This document shows positions 43,512 through 52,815 of a DNA stretch of 64,000 nt, piece after piece. The stretch is from JBAXTZ01 sp037129925. Lineage in GTDB: Bacteria; Bacillota; Negativicutes; JBAXTZ01. Positions within the stretch are counted from its first letter, which is position 1, and every line of letters begins with the position of its first letter. Location of the stretch: assembly GCA_037129925.1 (NCBI GenBank), contig JBAXTZ010000011.1:1-64000 (forward strand), read 5' to 3'. The notes beneath the pieces were generated by a model, which did no database searches, was not told the origin of the DNA, and saw only the letters and a program-made list of their open reading frames with translations. Made by a program: the position numbers and the translations under genes.

Positions 43512-44335
43512 ACCGCCCTCGCCTTAATTTTTTTAAGCGAAAGATTGAGCATCGCCACCAAATCAAACGCCCGGGAAATTTTGTAAAGAAATTTTTTGTC
43601 ACTCCAGGATGGGTAAACCAAAACCCGCCGAATCGCAAAGCGGTCAAATTTCCAAGGGTTGGTATTCCGGTAGCAGGCAAAAGCGCCAAAATAACCGGCA
43701 TGCTTGGCGAGGCTTTCACATTCCCTGTCAAAATCGCCAAAAGGATAACATAACCAGGTTATCGGCTGCTGAAATTTGGCTTCGAGAACTGCTTTACTCG
43801 TAACTATTTGCCGCGCTTTTTCCAAAGTGGATATGCTATCCAGATGGTCATGTGTCAATGTATGCGAACCGATGGAGTAACCGGCAGTCAGCCATTCCCG
43901 GACTTGCTGTTCATCCATCAGCGGCTCATGCAATTCCGGTGGAACACCATCCCAAGCATACTGACCACCAATTTTCTCGGCAACGATAAAATTAATTGCC
44001 GGAATGTTATATTTCTGGAGTATTGGAATGGCATTGGCAATGTGATTGGCAAAACCGTCGTCAAAAGTCATCAACGCCGATTTCGCCGGCAGCTTTAGCT
44101 GATTGTTTACCCATGCCGCATATTGCTCAATAGAGATGAATTTATAACCGGCGGCTAATAGCAATTCAATATGTCGGGCAAAGCGCTCCGGGGTCATCTC
44201 GGCGGGAAAATCGCTGCTAATAGTGTGGTAACAGAGCACGACAACCCGGCTGCGGCCAAGCAACCACGCGCCAATACCGGCAACCGCACTGCCAAGTATT
44301 ACCAGTACTGTCAAAACCAACTTCATCAATTTCAT
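43508..44335 (-). CDS. Polysaccharide deacetylase (CE4)
   Basis: A 275-residue secreted or membrane-anchored deacetylase, with an N-terminal TM/signal segment (about 5-25). The NodB-type catalytic motifs are TFDDGF (catalytic Asp and metal Asp), SHTLTHDHL (metal His pair) and CYPFGDFD. It is close to the PgaB/IcaB group that deacetylates poly-N-acetylglucosamine or related glycans. It is the first gene of a tightly overlapping set with GT9, the MetH-activation protein and the outer-membrane barrel. ATG 44335 is preceded by AGGTGAGC. Confidence 0.9.
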   Translation of the reverse strand: MKLMKLVLTVLVILGSAVAGIGAWLLGRSRVVVLCYHTISSDFPAEMTPERFARHIELLLAAGYKFISIEQYAAWVNNQLKLPAKSALMTFDDGFANHIANAIPILQKYNIPAINFIVAEKIGGQYAWDGVPPELHEPLMDEQQVREWLTAGYSIGSHTLTHDHLDSISTLEKARQIVTSKAVLEAKFQQPITWLCYPFGDFDRECESLAKHAGYFGAFACYRNTNPWKFDRFAIRRVLVYPSWSDKKFLYKISRAFDLVAMLNLSLKKIKARAV

Positions 44336-44350
44336 CGCTCACCTATAACA

Positions 44351-44380
44351 CATAAGGAGTGACGACCGTCACTCCTTATG
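44351..44380. terminator. Perfect hairpin between ptsI and the deacetylase gene
   Basis: Arms CATAAGGAGTGAC and GTCACTCCTTATG (13 bp, 4-nt loop) lie between the ptsI stop and the deacetylase start. No T-run follows on the minus strand, so it may be a weak terminator, a processing site or a 3'-stabilising hairpin for ptsI mRNA. Confidence 0.55.
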
Positions 44381-44389
44381 TATTGCAAA

Positions 44390-46126
44390 TTATTTACCAA
44401 ATCGCGCTTTTAAGTACTCTTTTACATCTGCGCCATCGTCTAACGCTAATATTTCCGGAATTGCCGCTCTGGCATCTGCAGTATCGAGCGACCGCACCAT
44501 CTCATGTACGCGGGGACGGGCCGGGGCATTCATCGACAACTCATCAATACCCATACCAATCAGCATCGCTGCCGCCAATGGATCCGATGCCATCTCGCCG
44601 CACATTCCGACCCAGAAATGCTCTTTGCCGTTGGCGCGGGCAATTTCTCCGGCGCGGATGGTATTATTGATTAATTTCAGTACTGCCGGATTAAAATGGT
44701 CATACAGATGGGCAATCGCCTGGTTCATCCGGTCTACAGCCAGAGTGTACTGACAAAGGTCGTTAGTGCCGATACTAAAGAAGTCGCACTCCTTAATCAG
44801 ACCCTCGGCATTGGCTGCTGCCGCCGGAGTTTCAACCATGATGCCCACTTGGAGATTTTTGCCATAAGTTTTACCTTCGGCATCGAGTTCTGCCCGGCAG
44901 ACATCCATCAACGCTTTCACCTGACGGACTTCGCCAATCGAGATGATCATCGGCACCATGATCGCAATTTTGCCATAAGCTGCCGCCCGCAATAATGCCT
45001 TTAACTGGGTCTTGAATATCTCTTCATTTTCAAAGCACAACCGCACGGCGCGGCAACCCAGGAACGGATTTTCCTCATGCGCGACCTGAAGATACGGCAA
45101 CGGTTTGTCGCCGCCGATATCCATGGTACGGATAACGCACAGATGGTCGCCGCATTTTTCCGCGACGGTCCGATAAGCTTCAAACTGCTCATCTTCGGTG
45201 GGCGGCGTGGCATGACCCATGAATAGGAATTCCGTTCGGAACAAGCCAACACCGTGGCAGCCGTATTTTAGGGCGCTGTCCATATCGCTTGGCAAACCGA
45301 TATTGGCAGCCAATTGGACATAATGACCATCGCGGGTGACCGATGGCTCTTTGGCGCTGACAATCGCCAGCCGCTGTTTTTCGGATTCCTCATCGCGCCA
45401 GCGGGAATATAATGCCATGACTTGTTCTTCCGGCGAAACTACTAATTGCCCCTTATTGCCGTCAAGAACGGCATTGGCGCCATCCGGCATCCCGAGTATT
45501 GCCTCTTGCATCCCGACCACTGTTACAATATTGCGGGACTTGGCGATAATTACCGCGTGTGAAGTAGTACTGCCCTGAACCAATGCCACGCCCTGAATTT
45601 TGTCGATAGGAATTGATGCCATGGTACTTGGCTCAATATCTTGGGCGCAGATAATTGTCGGCTCGTCAAAAGTCATTTCCGGAACACCAAGCAGCTTGCG
45701 CGCCACCCGGTTATTGATATCCTTCATATCGGCGGCCCGCTCGCGCAAATAAGCATCATCCATCATCGCGAACATCGCTGCCAATTCTTCGCCGGTGGCG
45801 ATTGCCGCTTTTGGCGCGCTCATGCCTTCAGCTATTTTCGCCGAAATAGTATCTTCAACCATCGGGTCGCCAATCATCATCAGATGAGCTTCCATAATCT
45901 TGGCCTTATCGTCTTCCTTGGTTTGCTGGGCGATGGAAATAATATTCAACAAATCGTCTTTGGCCGCGGCGACCGCCACTTCCAAACGCTGCTGCTCAAC
46001 TTTGGCATCGCCTGGTTTGTACGCGGCAAGATACTTATCAATGTTGGTGGTTAGCACTTTGATTTTTCCAATCGCAATTCCTGCGACGATTGCTTTTCCT
46101 GTCAAAACATCCGGTTTGGAATCCAT
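44390..46126 (-). CDS. ptsI: PTS enzyme I
   Basis: A 578-residue phosphoenolpyruvate-protein phosphotransferase, the first step of PTS sugar uptake. Active-site His190 is in GSTTSHAVIIAKS. The C-terminal PEP-binding domain has FRTEFLFM, MVPMI, GIMVETPAA and the IGTNDLCQYTLAVDR/ CGEMASDP motifs. I use ATG 46126, 8 nt after GAGG, rather than a GTG three codons upstream. No HPr gene is adjacent, unlike the common ptsHI operon. It serves the EIIC at 37859 and the NagE-like EIICB immediately upstream. Confidence 0.96.
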   Translation of the reverse strand: MDSKPDVLTGKAIVAGIAIGKIKVLTTNIDKYLAAYKPGDAKVEQQRLEVAVAAAKDDLLNIISIAQQTKEDDKAKIMEAHLMMIGDPMVEDTISAKIAEGMSAPKAAIATGEELAAMFAMMDDAYLRERAADMKDINNRVARKLLGVPEMTFDEPTIICAQDIEPSTMASIPIDKIQGVALVQGSTTSHAVIIAKSRNIVTVVGMQEAILGMPDGANAVLDGNKGQLVVSPEEQVMALYSRWRDEESEKQRLAIVSAKEPSVTRDGHYVQLAANIGLPSDMDSALKYGCHGVGLFRTEFLFMGHATPPTEDEQFEAYRTVAEKCGDHLCVIRTMDIGGDKPLPYLQVAHEENPFLGCRAVRLCFENEEIFKTQLKALLRAAAYGKIAIMVPMIISIGEVRQVKALMDVCRAELDAEGKTYGKNLQVGIMVETPAAAANAEGLIKECDFFSIGTNDLCQYTLAVDRMNQAIAHLYDHFNPAVLKLINNTIRAGEIARANGKEHFWVGMCGEMASDPLAAAMLIGMGIDELSMNAPARPRVHEMVRSLDTADARAAIPEILALDDGADVKEYLKARFGK

Positions 46127-46195
46127 AACAAACACCTCATTAAATTAAAATTTACTCTTATATTCGACAAAACCCGCGCAATTCCTGCAAGCAAA

Positions 46196-46228
46196 CAAAA
46201 AAACCGTAATTACTCACGGTTTTTTTTA
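46196..46228 (-). terminator. Terminator downstream of the NagE-like gene
   Basis: A short stem (AAACCGT / ACGGTTT) flanked by A and T runs of seven to eight lies 22 bp past the EIICB stop on the minus strand. It separates that gene from ptsI. Confidence 0.8.
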
Positions 46229-46249
46229 ATATTTCGGCTTAGAAAAGCG

Positions 46250-47656
46250 CTATTTTTTTACAAGTATGCGCATTTGACCGGCCATAGTGTCGGCAATTGT
46301 GCCGACAATTACCTGCACACTGCCGCCGCCCAATTTTATTACGCCTTTAGCGCCCAATTGTTTTAAGCGTTTTTCATCGACGATATCCGGATTGGCCAGT
46401 ACCAGCCGTAACCGGGTAATGCAAGCATCAATACTCTTGATATTACCTTTCCCGCCTACTGCTTCTAACATAGCTGCAGCCACGCCATCGGGATCGTCAC
46501 TAGCAGCCGATGCTAGCTCATCGCTCTCTTCTTCTTCATCGTCAAAACGACCAGGTGTCGCCAAATCCCATTTCTTGATAACAAACAAGAACAACAGGTA
46601 ATATACTACGCCAAATATCAATCCAATCAAGGCTAATAGCAGCGGTTTGGTCGCAATACCAAAATTCAAGGCGTAGTCAATGAATCCGGCCGAGAACCCA
46701 AACCCATCTTTACAACCCATAAACCAAGTCAGCGCCATCGAAGTACCGGTCAATAGCGCGTGGCAAACATATAATCCCGGCGCCAAAAACATAAAGGTAA
46801 ACTCTACCGGCTCGGTAATACCGGTAAGAAAAGCAGTCAAGCCGATACCCAGTAACATACCGGATACTTTTTTGCGATTTTGCGGTTTGGCCGCGGTAAT
46901 CATCGCCAGACAAGCCGCCGGTAAGGCAAACATCATAATCGGAAACATTCCGGTCATAAACTGTCCGGCATTCGGGTCGCCGGCAAAAAAACGGGTTAAG
47001 TCACCATGAACGACCGTGCCGTTGGCTTGGGTAAACGATCCGAATTGAAACCAGACCAAGGTGTTCAACACATGGTGCAAGCCCACCGGAATCAGCAACC
47101 GGTTCAGGAAACCAAAGATAAAGGCTCCAAGCGAGCCGGAACTGACTATAAAAGTACCGATGCCATCAATGAATTTCTGGATCAACGGCCAGCCGTAGCC
47201 GGCAATCACGCCCAAAATCAAAGAGTAAAACGACATCATAATCGGTACAGCCCGTCGGCCGCTAAAGAACCCCAAGAAATCCGGCAACTTGGTGTGCCGA
47301 TACTTGTTGTACACCCAGCCGGCCAGAATACCGCTCACGATACCGGCGAGTACGCCCATGTTGATATGCGGGTCAAAGGCAGTTGCAACTTTGGTAAGCA
47401 CCAGATAACCAACTGCGGCTGCCAATCCGGCAACGCCGTTGTTTTCTTCGGCAAGACCGATTGCGATACCAATCGCAAAAATCAACGCCAAGTTGTCAAA
47501 TATCGCGCCACCGGCAGTAGCCATCCACGGCCAATTAAGAACATCCGGTTGCCCCAAACGCAACATCAACGCCGCTGCCGGCAGAGTTGCGACCGGAGTC
47601 ATTAACGCTTTACCAAGCTTTTGGAAAGCGCCAAGAATTTTGTGTTGTAAGCTCAT
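46250..47656 (-). CDS. PTS EIICB, N-acetylglucosamine/glucose family (NagE-like)
   Basis: A 468-residue membrane protein with an EIIC domain (about 1-370, about 10 TM) and a C-terminal EIIB domain (about 395-468) with phospho-Cys412 in SIDACITRLRL. The EIIC segments MFPIMMFALPAACLAM, LTAFLTGITEPVEF and DGFGFSAGFIDYALNFG are closest to NagE, so N-acetylglucosamine is the likely substrate, with glucose as the alternative. There is no EIIA domain, so an EIIA must be supplied in trans. A -10-like TATAAT lies ~31 bp upstream, with TAGGAGG before ATG. Confidence 0.92.
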   Translation of the reverse strand: MSLQHKILGAFQKLGKALMTPVATLPAAALMLRLGQPDVLNWPWMATAGGAIFDNLALIFAIGIAIGLAEENNGVAGLAAAVGYLVLTKVATAFDPHINMGVLAGIVSGILAGWVYNKYRHTKLPDFLGFFSGRRAVPIMMSFYSLILGVIAGYGWPLIQKFIDGIGTFIVSSGSLGAFIFGFLNRLLIPVGLHHVLNTLVWFQFGSFTQANGTVVHGDLTRFFAGDPNAGQFMTGMFPIMMFALPAACLAMITAAKPQNRKKVSGMLLGIGLTAFLTGITEPVEFTFMFLAPGLYVCHALLTGTSMALTWFMGCKDGFGFSAGFIDYALNFGIATKPLLLALIGLIFGVVYYLLFLFVIKKWDLATPGRFDDEEEESDELASAASDDPDGVAAAMLEAVGGKGNIKSIDACITRLRLVLANPDIVDEKRLKQLGAKGVIKLGGGSVQVIVGTIADTMAGQMRILVKK

Positions 47657-47686
47657 TAAATCCTCCTATAGTTACTTTCAGTTTAT

Positions 47687-47692
47687 ATTATA
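47687..47692 (-). promoter_or_regulatory. Possible -10 element of the NagE-like gene
   Basis: TATAAT on the minus strand lies ~31 bp upstream of the EIICB start codon, but no good -35 hexamer is found at 16-18 bp. The same GTGTATAAT context occurs upstream of the YhhN gene at 48590-48595. Confidence 0.35.
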
Positions 47693-47728
47693 CACAAGCA
47701 AATCACTTCTGACCAGATAATAAAATCC

Positions 47729-47852
47729 AAGACTGCTCAAAAATGCTCATATACAAGGCGCGACGAGTACTGCGACGCGTCGCGTACAGTGAGGTACGCA
47801 AGCTAGCAGACGCAGGAGCAACAAAGTAGATGGGCGTTTTTCAGCAGTCTTG
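47729..47852. repeat. Long imperfect inverted repeat (~120 bp)
   Basis: AAGACTGCTCAAAAATGCTC at the left end pairs with the right end (47830-47852, ATGGGCGTTTTTCAGCAGTC) with about three mismatches. The interior is also self-complementary in part (CGACGCGTCGCG, TACGCA). It fills the gap between the YhhN gene and the NagE-like gene. It resembles widespread non-autonomous palindromic elements I have seen in other genomes with a TGCTCAAAAATG end. A left-arm fragment occurs at 9412. Confidence 0.8.
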
Positions 47853-48554
47853 CTAATACAACCCGCTGACATCGGCGATACACCCTAGTGCCAAAAACAA
47901 CTGCCCCAGATGATACAACAATATCACCCAGATTTTATTAACCGCGCTCCGCTCCTCTGAACAGAACAAGCCATAACCGAGCAGACTATCCGACAGATAA
48001 ACCAAACTGCAACCAATCGCCAGCGTTAAATATTTTATCCAATTCCAACTGTACAACCAGTCGGCATGAAACAACCCCGCCATCCCGGCAAACAAGAATA
48101 GCGACAACACCACGCCATAAATCGCAATCGGTTTAACCATACTCGGCAACTGTTTCTTCACTGCCCCCCGGCGGATTATAAACACCTGCACCGCGCCCAG
48201 TACCGCTATCGGCACCACCAGCAACCGCGCCCAAAACGTCGGGAACGTCAACGTCATACCGATGATGTACAGCAAATGCACCAGAAGAAAGACTACCACC
48301 CCGGCATGGAAATAGCGCCGCTGCGGCAAAGTTTTCAAAACATCGGCGACCAGCGATATCGCCAGCGCCGCCAAAAAAAAGCCCTGCATCAAATCAAGCT
48401 GTCCGCGTTGGTTGCCAAACAACACAATGCAAAACAAGATAACTATAGAAATAGCTTTAGCCGCGAAATCGGCATCTCGGCGCTCGTAAAGTATCGCGTT
48501 CCAATTATAGACCGCCGTCAGCAAAAACAAGAAGACCAAGGCAAATATCGTCAT
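47853..48554 (-). CDS. YhhN-family membrane protein (lysoplasmalogenase-like)
   Basis: A 233-residue protein with about eight TM helices. The YhhN/TMEM86 pattern is visible: AISIVILF, LAISLVADVL, FHAGVVVFLLVHLLYIIG and VYLSDSLLGYGLF. Characterised members hydrolyse the vinyl-ether bond of lysoplasmalogens, which fits anaerobes that make plasmalogens. ATG 48554 follows GAGG by 7 nt; TTG codons two positions upstream are less likely. The stop abuts the long inverted repeat. Confidence 0.78.
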   Translation of the reverse strand: MTIFALVFLFLLTAVYNWNAILYERRDADFAAKAISIVILFCIVLFGNQRGQLDLMQGFFLAALAISLVADVLKTLPQRRYFHAGVVVFLLVHLLYIIGMTLTFPTFWARLLVVPIAVLGAVQVFIIRRGAVKKQLPSMVKPIAIYGVVLSLFLFAGMAGLFHADWLYSWNWIKYLTLAIGCSLVYLSDSLLGYGLFCSEERSAVNKIWVILLYHLGQLFLALGCIADVSGLY

Positions 48555-48612
48555 CAACAAACCTCAGGGAAAATTAATATTTACCAGTTATTATACACTG
48601 TACAGGCAAAAT

Positions 48613-48646
48613 AATAAACCTCGAAGCCAAGGCTTCGAGGTTTATT
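48613..48646 (-). terminator. Terminator after the inverse autotransporter gene
   Basis: A perfect 16-bp stem, AATAAACCTCGAAGCC / GGCTTCGAGGTTTATT, with a 2-nt loop is followed on the minus strand by ATTTTG. It separates the outer-membrane gene set from the YhhN gene. Confidence 0.8.
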
Positions 48647-48670
48647 GAGTGATTGAAACTAATTATAGTG

Positions 48671-50980
48671 TCATGGTTGAGGCGGAAGCTGTTGAACTGG
48701 CAATGATATCGGGCCAGTTCCCGGGAATTGAGCTAGCAATCCGCTCCATTGACCAGTAGCGATAATCTCGCGTACCGGATTGTCCTGTGATTGGTTGGTA
48801 TAATACGCCAAAACGTAAAAGTTTGAGTAATTAGTCACAACAGGAGGAGGATCAAGGTACGGGTTCATACCAGGGTCGATTGTAATACCCGTGAAACGAG
48901 CTACACCGTTGACTGTCGGTTGTGCCTGCGGACCGTAATTTAACGGGTCAATTACGTTTATTGACGAGCCCACGCGCACTGCTGCAGAGCAGAGTTGATA
49001 AGCGCCGAATTGGTCCTTAATCATTTTTGTCGGCGCAATCATATTACCCATATAGTCGCGCACCGTAATATTTACATCACGGGGTGCAGAAAAATTTCGA
49101 ACGGTGACGTATACGTCAATAGACTGACCATCTCTAGTAAAATAGGCTGGCATATTAATCGTATTACCGTAGGCCGTGACCGGATTAGCGCCAACGCCTT
49201 TTACCGTAACGCCATAAGCTCCGCTGATCGGGTCATTAACAGCGTCGGCAGCATCTGCTAAAGCTGGTTGAAAGGTGAATAACCCCTTAGCAGCATCGAT
49301 AATCGTTGGCGTAGCCACGGGAAGATTGTTCATCGCCGATGATGCTTTACTCGGGCTGAGTAATATTATCTTAATATTTTCTTTTCTTTCTTGATCATCC
49401 TTCCCGGCTAACGCAACCGGAGCACCGCTGTCATCTACCACATGTACTAAACAGGTAGCAGTAGGGTAAATCGTCGGTCCGGCAGGCTCCGTTGCCCCCC
49501 CTGGTTTGGTAACTTCGACTTCGGCAGGAGCAATATGGGGATTTTTTTTGATTTCCGCCGCACTTGGCTGCGGTTGAGTGTAAAGAGTTATCTGAGGCAA
49601 TGGGGTGACGCCATCTGGTTGTACAGGACCGAGCACGGAATTCACCGTTAATGTCTGCGCCAACAGCACTTGACGCCAATAATATTCAACTGCTCCGCCT
49701 GATTGAATTTGTCCAACCGCTTCCTGTACGGAAACAATAATGTTCCAGATTGAATTGATACCTACAGTCCCGCCTACTGCCGCGGTTGGCGCCAGCTCTT
49801 GAGGTATCATAAAAGTAACCGAGCCGTCAGCTTGGGTGTTAGCAGTATAAGAGTAAGTCCCGGCGGCATTCACCAACGTTACCGGTGCGCCAACAATGAA
49901 TGAGTCCGCCCAAGAGAGAACATTGATTTTGAATGGTACATAGGAACCGGTATACTTGGCTTGAGCTTCGTTAGCCACAGTAATCGTATTGTTGCGTGAG
50001 ACCTGATCCAACATTTTGTTGCTCAGGTTAAGATTAGCGTAATTATCAATTGTGTTATCGCCCAAGAACAACGCCGGTACCGGCATCGCCAGCAAATTGA
50101 AGCTGAATTTTGCATAGCTGCTCGAGGAACCGGTATCATAACCGCCGGACAGCGCGAGCTGCGGCGTGATTTGCGCGCTGGCGCTCAAATCAAAACCATT
50201 CATAAACGAATTGCTGCCGACAATTTGCGAAGTGTTATTGCCAAAGTATTGATAGCCGCGGACATTGGCCTTTAGCCACTGCGCTCCAGGAATGGCTGAA
50301 GCAACGGTAACGTCGTAACCGCTCAGCGCCTCTTGATAATAATTACTTTGATCGTCTGAACCTAAGTTTTGTCTGGAAGTAACCGGCAGATAATAGTTGG
50401 CGTGACCCTCAAAATAACTTTGCAGGTATTCAATGCCAACTCCAACCCGCTGCTGAGTTATCGAACTACTCGCGGATTTGTAAGTATAAGCGCCGCTGTT
50501 ATAATTGTTATTCAGCGAGCCGATATCGTAAAATAAGTTTGCTCCCATTAGAGCATTCTTACTATCCGATAACCGCCGGTAGCCAATACCAATGTTTCCA
50601 GAAACACTACTACCATCGCCCTGGACATTCGCCTGCCAAAATCCGAGCGATTTTGCCTGCAACCAGTCACTGGTACCGATTGGTTGCACAGTATTTACTT
50701 GATAATTCAAAGAGTTCCAATTGTTGCCGGCAAACAACGAGAAACTGGTATTATTCAACCAGGTTGCGCCTTTGTTTGCCCAATTGTTAATAAAATAACT
50801 CGAATAGTAGCTGCTCAACGAGTTAACCGCTCCTTGGAGCGCGTAATTCGAATTATTCGTCCCAGGAGCTATGTTGCTTTGCTGTTGCAAATTCGGATCT
50901 GAAGTTGGCAGCGCTGCCAGCGCCCCGGTAGTCAGCATGAACATCAACAGCATCAATACTACGACAAATTTTTTCATCAT
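48671..50980 (-). CDS. Inverse autotransporter (intimin/invasin-like) with Ig-like passenger
   Basis: A 769-residue exported protein. It has a signal peptide (about 1-22) and an intimin-type beta-barrel (about 35-320; GNIGIGYRRLSDSKNALMGA, NLFYDIGS, RVGVGIEYLQSYFEGHANYY). The diagnostic linker LDQVSRNNTI (about 324-333) follows, and then an extracellular passenger (about 345-769) of beta-rich, Ig-like domains ending in a Pro/Gln tail. Family members display the passenger on the cell surface for adhesion. It has no LysM domain, and the passenger lacks the C-type-lectin tip of classical intimins as far as I can see. It is the last gene of the outer-membrane set, before a strong terminator. Confidence 0.88.
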   Translation of the reverse strand: MMKKFVVVLMLLMFMLTTGALAALPTSDPNLQQQSNIAPGTNNSNYALQGAVNSLSSYYSSYFINNWANKGATWLNNTSFSLFAGNNWNSLNYQVNTVQPIGTSDWLQAKSLGFWQANVQGDGSSVSGNIGIGYRRLSDSKNALMGANLFYDIGSLNNNYNSGAYTYKSASSSITQQRVGVGIEYLQSYFEGHANYYLPVTSRQNLGSDDQSNYYQEALSGYDVTVASAIPGAQWLKANVRGYQYFGNNTSQIVGSNSFMNGFDLSASAQITPQLALSGGYDTGSSSSYAKFSFNLLAMPVPALFLGDNTIDNYANLNLSNKMLDQVSRNNTITVANEAQAKYTGSYVPFKINVLSWADSFIVGAPVTLVNAAGTYSYTANTQADGSVTFMIPQELAPTAAVGGTVGINSIWNIIVSVQEAVGQIQSGGAVEYYWRQVLLAQTLTVNSVLGPVQPDGVTPLPQITLYTQPQPSAAEIKKNPHIAPAEVEVTKPGGATEPAGPTIYPTATCLVHVVDDSGAPVALAGKDDQERKENIKIILLSPSKASSAMNNLPVATPTIIDAAKGLFTFQPALADAADAVNDPISGAYGVTVKGVGANPVTAYGNTINMPAYFTRDGQSIDVYVTVRNFSAPRDVNITVRDYMGNMIAPTKMIKDQFGAYQLCSAAVRVGSSINVIDPLNYGPQAQPTVNGVARFTGITIDPGMNPYLDPPPVVTNYSNFYVLAYYTNQSQDNPVREIIATGQWSGLLAQFPGTGPISLPVQQLPPQP

Positions 50981-51000
50981 AACTTTTCTCCTCTATTAGA

Positions 51001-52068
51001 TTAAAAATGTATATTAACGCCCAAATACGGGCCGCTGAATTCCAGCTTAACATTCAACGCGTCAAAACCGCCCGGCAAACCAAAAGCCGGTCCTAAAGAT
51101 TTTGCAATAGTGGTTTCCGGAAAGGTTGTTGAGAAATTCAACAAGTGGTAGCCGAACTGCGCCGTTGCATAGTCAGTAACGCGGTAGTTACAATCGAAAT
51201 ACATCTGAAAATAAGCGTCATCCTCACCGCGTATCCAATCGTCGAGCTTGCCTGGCATACCGGCAAAGGAATTGCTGATATAGAAATCACCAAGATTTAG
51301 TCGATAACCCACCCCGAAATACGGCATAATCCACGGCGGAAAGCTGTTTGCAACTCTACCATTATAACTTGCTTTAATTATACTGGTCGGCGCGGCGGTT
51401 TGCAACATATAATCGTAGCGAAAAAAAACTGCCTTAGCGCCTAACAATAATTGAAAACTAAGCGGATCGATGCTGGCAACATCCCAGCTCTTTTGCAATG
51501 AAAAAACTTCCATATTAAGATCGCTTGTCAAAGTAGATGCTATATAGGCCTTCATTGTCCCGCCACTCGGATGCGTCAATATCTCATTATGCGCAGTCGC
51601 GCCGCCAGATAAGTTAAAATAAGACAACTCCCAGTCATTGCCATAAGTAATGGCAAATTCACCCGACGTTTTCAAATGGCCATTCAATCCGGTATAGCTT
51701 AAAATATCAATCTGTCCGTTACTAATAATATTGCTTAAGTCAATTGAGCCAACAAGTATTCCCTTGGAATTATACGCCTCGATTTTAGTATTGCCGCTTG
51801 CCAGCCAAGAACTTGAGGCAACCATGGTCGCCGTGAAAAACGGATAATGATACTGGGCACCCAGTCCTTGATTAGCATCAAAACTTGCAGCTTTCTTTAC
51901 CGCCTGCTGTTGCTCTTGATATTGCGCGAGCTGGCTTTGCAACTCAGATGCCGGAATTTGGGTCTCAGCAACAACCTCATTCGCATTGACAAATATTATC
52001 AAGGTAAATATTGCTAACAAATTATAAAAACATTTTCTAAAATACCGCCGCCGCGTACAAACTTCCAT
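51001..52068 (-). CDS. Putative outer-membrane beta-barrel protein
   Basis: A 355-residue exported protein that I do not recognise. It has a basic N-terminus followed by a signal-type hydrophobic segment (about 15-33), then a Gln-rich helical segment (LQSQLAQYQEQQQAV). About 290 residues with alternating aromatic/polar pattern follow, ending in GVNIHF with a terminal Phe, typical of BAM-dependent barrels. It lies 20 bp upstream of the inverse autotransporter gene. ATG 52068 follows TTGAGAGGTAAT. A link to assembly or function of the autotransporter is only positional. Confidence 0.7.
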   Translation of the reverse strand: MEVCTRRRYFRKCFYNLLAIFTLIIFVNANEVVAETQIPASELQSQLAQYQEQQQAVKKAASFDANQGLGAQYHYPFFTATMVASSSWLASGNTKIEAYNSKGILVGSIDLSNIISNGQIDILSYTGLNGHLKTSGEFAITYGNDWELSYFNLSGGATAHNEILTHPSGGTMKAYIASTLTSDLNMEVFSLQKSWDVASIDPLSFQLLLGAKAVFFRYDYMLQTAAPTSIIKASYNGRVANSFPPWIMPYFGVGYRLNLGDFYISNSFAGMPGKLDDWIRGEDDAYFQMYFDCNYRVTDYATAQFGYHLLNFSTTFPETTIAKSLGPAFGLPGGFDALNVKLEFSGPYLGVNIHF

Positions 52069-52097
52069 ATTACCTCTCAATCTACCAATGATAAAAA

Positions 52098-52793
52098 TTA
52101 TAGCATAAATCTATAGGAAAGCGAACAATAAGGCGTTATTGAGGTGATATTCAAAGTTGCCAGTGCTGGTGATGAGTCCTTATGCACAGGAAAATAATTT
52201 ATGGCATTTACACCAATATTAACATCAAAACTCTTATCAATTGAATATCCGGCACCCAGCATCAACTCCGCACTCTTGTTGCCCATCGCTGCTCCAGTAA
52301 ACACAGTCACCCTATCCATCGGTTGGAACATTGCCTGAGCGCCTGCCCAAATTCCATACGCACTATGATTCCCTAGAGGCCACCTACCGCCACTATCGAA
52401 AACAAATGGAAACTGACAACCACCGAAAACGGCTAATGCCACCGGACTACGCTCATAAGGTATACATTGCCACAAAAGCTCCAAGGTTGGATTGACCGTG
52501 GCATAAACAACATTGTTTTCACTAGTATTCGTGTTGGTAAGATTATCGGCAAAATTTACACGTGCGCGAAATGCCAGCTGCGAACCCAAACCAACGGTCA
52601 TCCCGGCATTTGCGGCTATACCATTACCAAAACTTAGACTGGGACTATTCCAAGGATCGTTGGCGCCGCCACAATTATAGCCCAGTCCAAAATCAACCTG
52701 GGCGCTACCCCAGCTATAATCAGTCAATGGCGCAGCATAAACCGCGCTCGATAACATCAACCCCAATATTATTCCCGCTAATACTTTTTTCAT
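52098..52793 (-). CDS. Putative small outer-membrane beta-barrel protein
   Basis: A 231-residue exported protein with a clear signal peptide (about 1-20, AVYAAPL). About 210 Gly/aromatic-rich residues in amphipathic strands follow (WGSAQVDFGLGYN, LAFRARVNFADNL, YCSLSYRF near the end). The size suits an 8- or 10-stranded barrel. No family was recognised. It sits between two larger outer-membrane protein genes, with a spacing of 22 and 29 bp, implying co-transcription. Confidence 0.7.
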   Translation of the reverse strand: MKKVLAGIILGLMLSSAVYAAPLTDYSWGSAQVDFGLGYNCGGANDPWNSPSLSFGNGIAANAGMTVGLGSQLAFRARVNFADNLTNTNTSENNVVYATVNPTLELLWQCIPYERSPVALAVFGGCQFPFVFDSGGRWPLGNHSAYGIWAGAQAMFQPMDRVTVFTGAAMGNKSAELMLGAGYSIDKSFDVNIGVNAINYFPVHKDSSPALATLNITSITPYCSLSYRFML

Positions 52794-52815
52794 ACATACT
52801 CCATAACTATCTTAA

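Noticed and set aside
44351..44380. Riboswitch upstream of the deacetylase gene
   Set aside because: It is a single simple hairpin with no conserved aptamer-like sequence; a processing or weak termination hairpin is enough.
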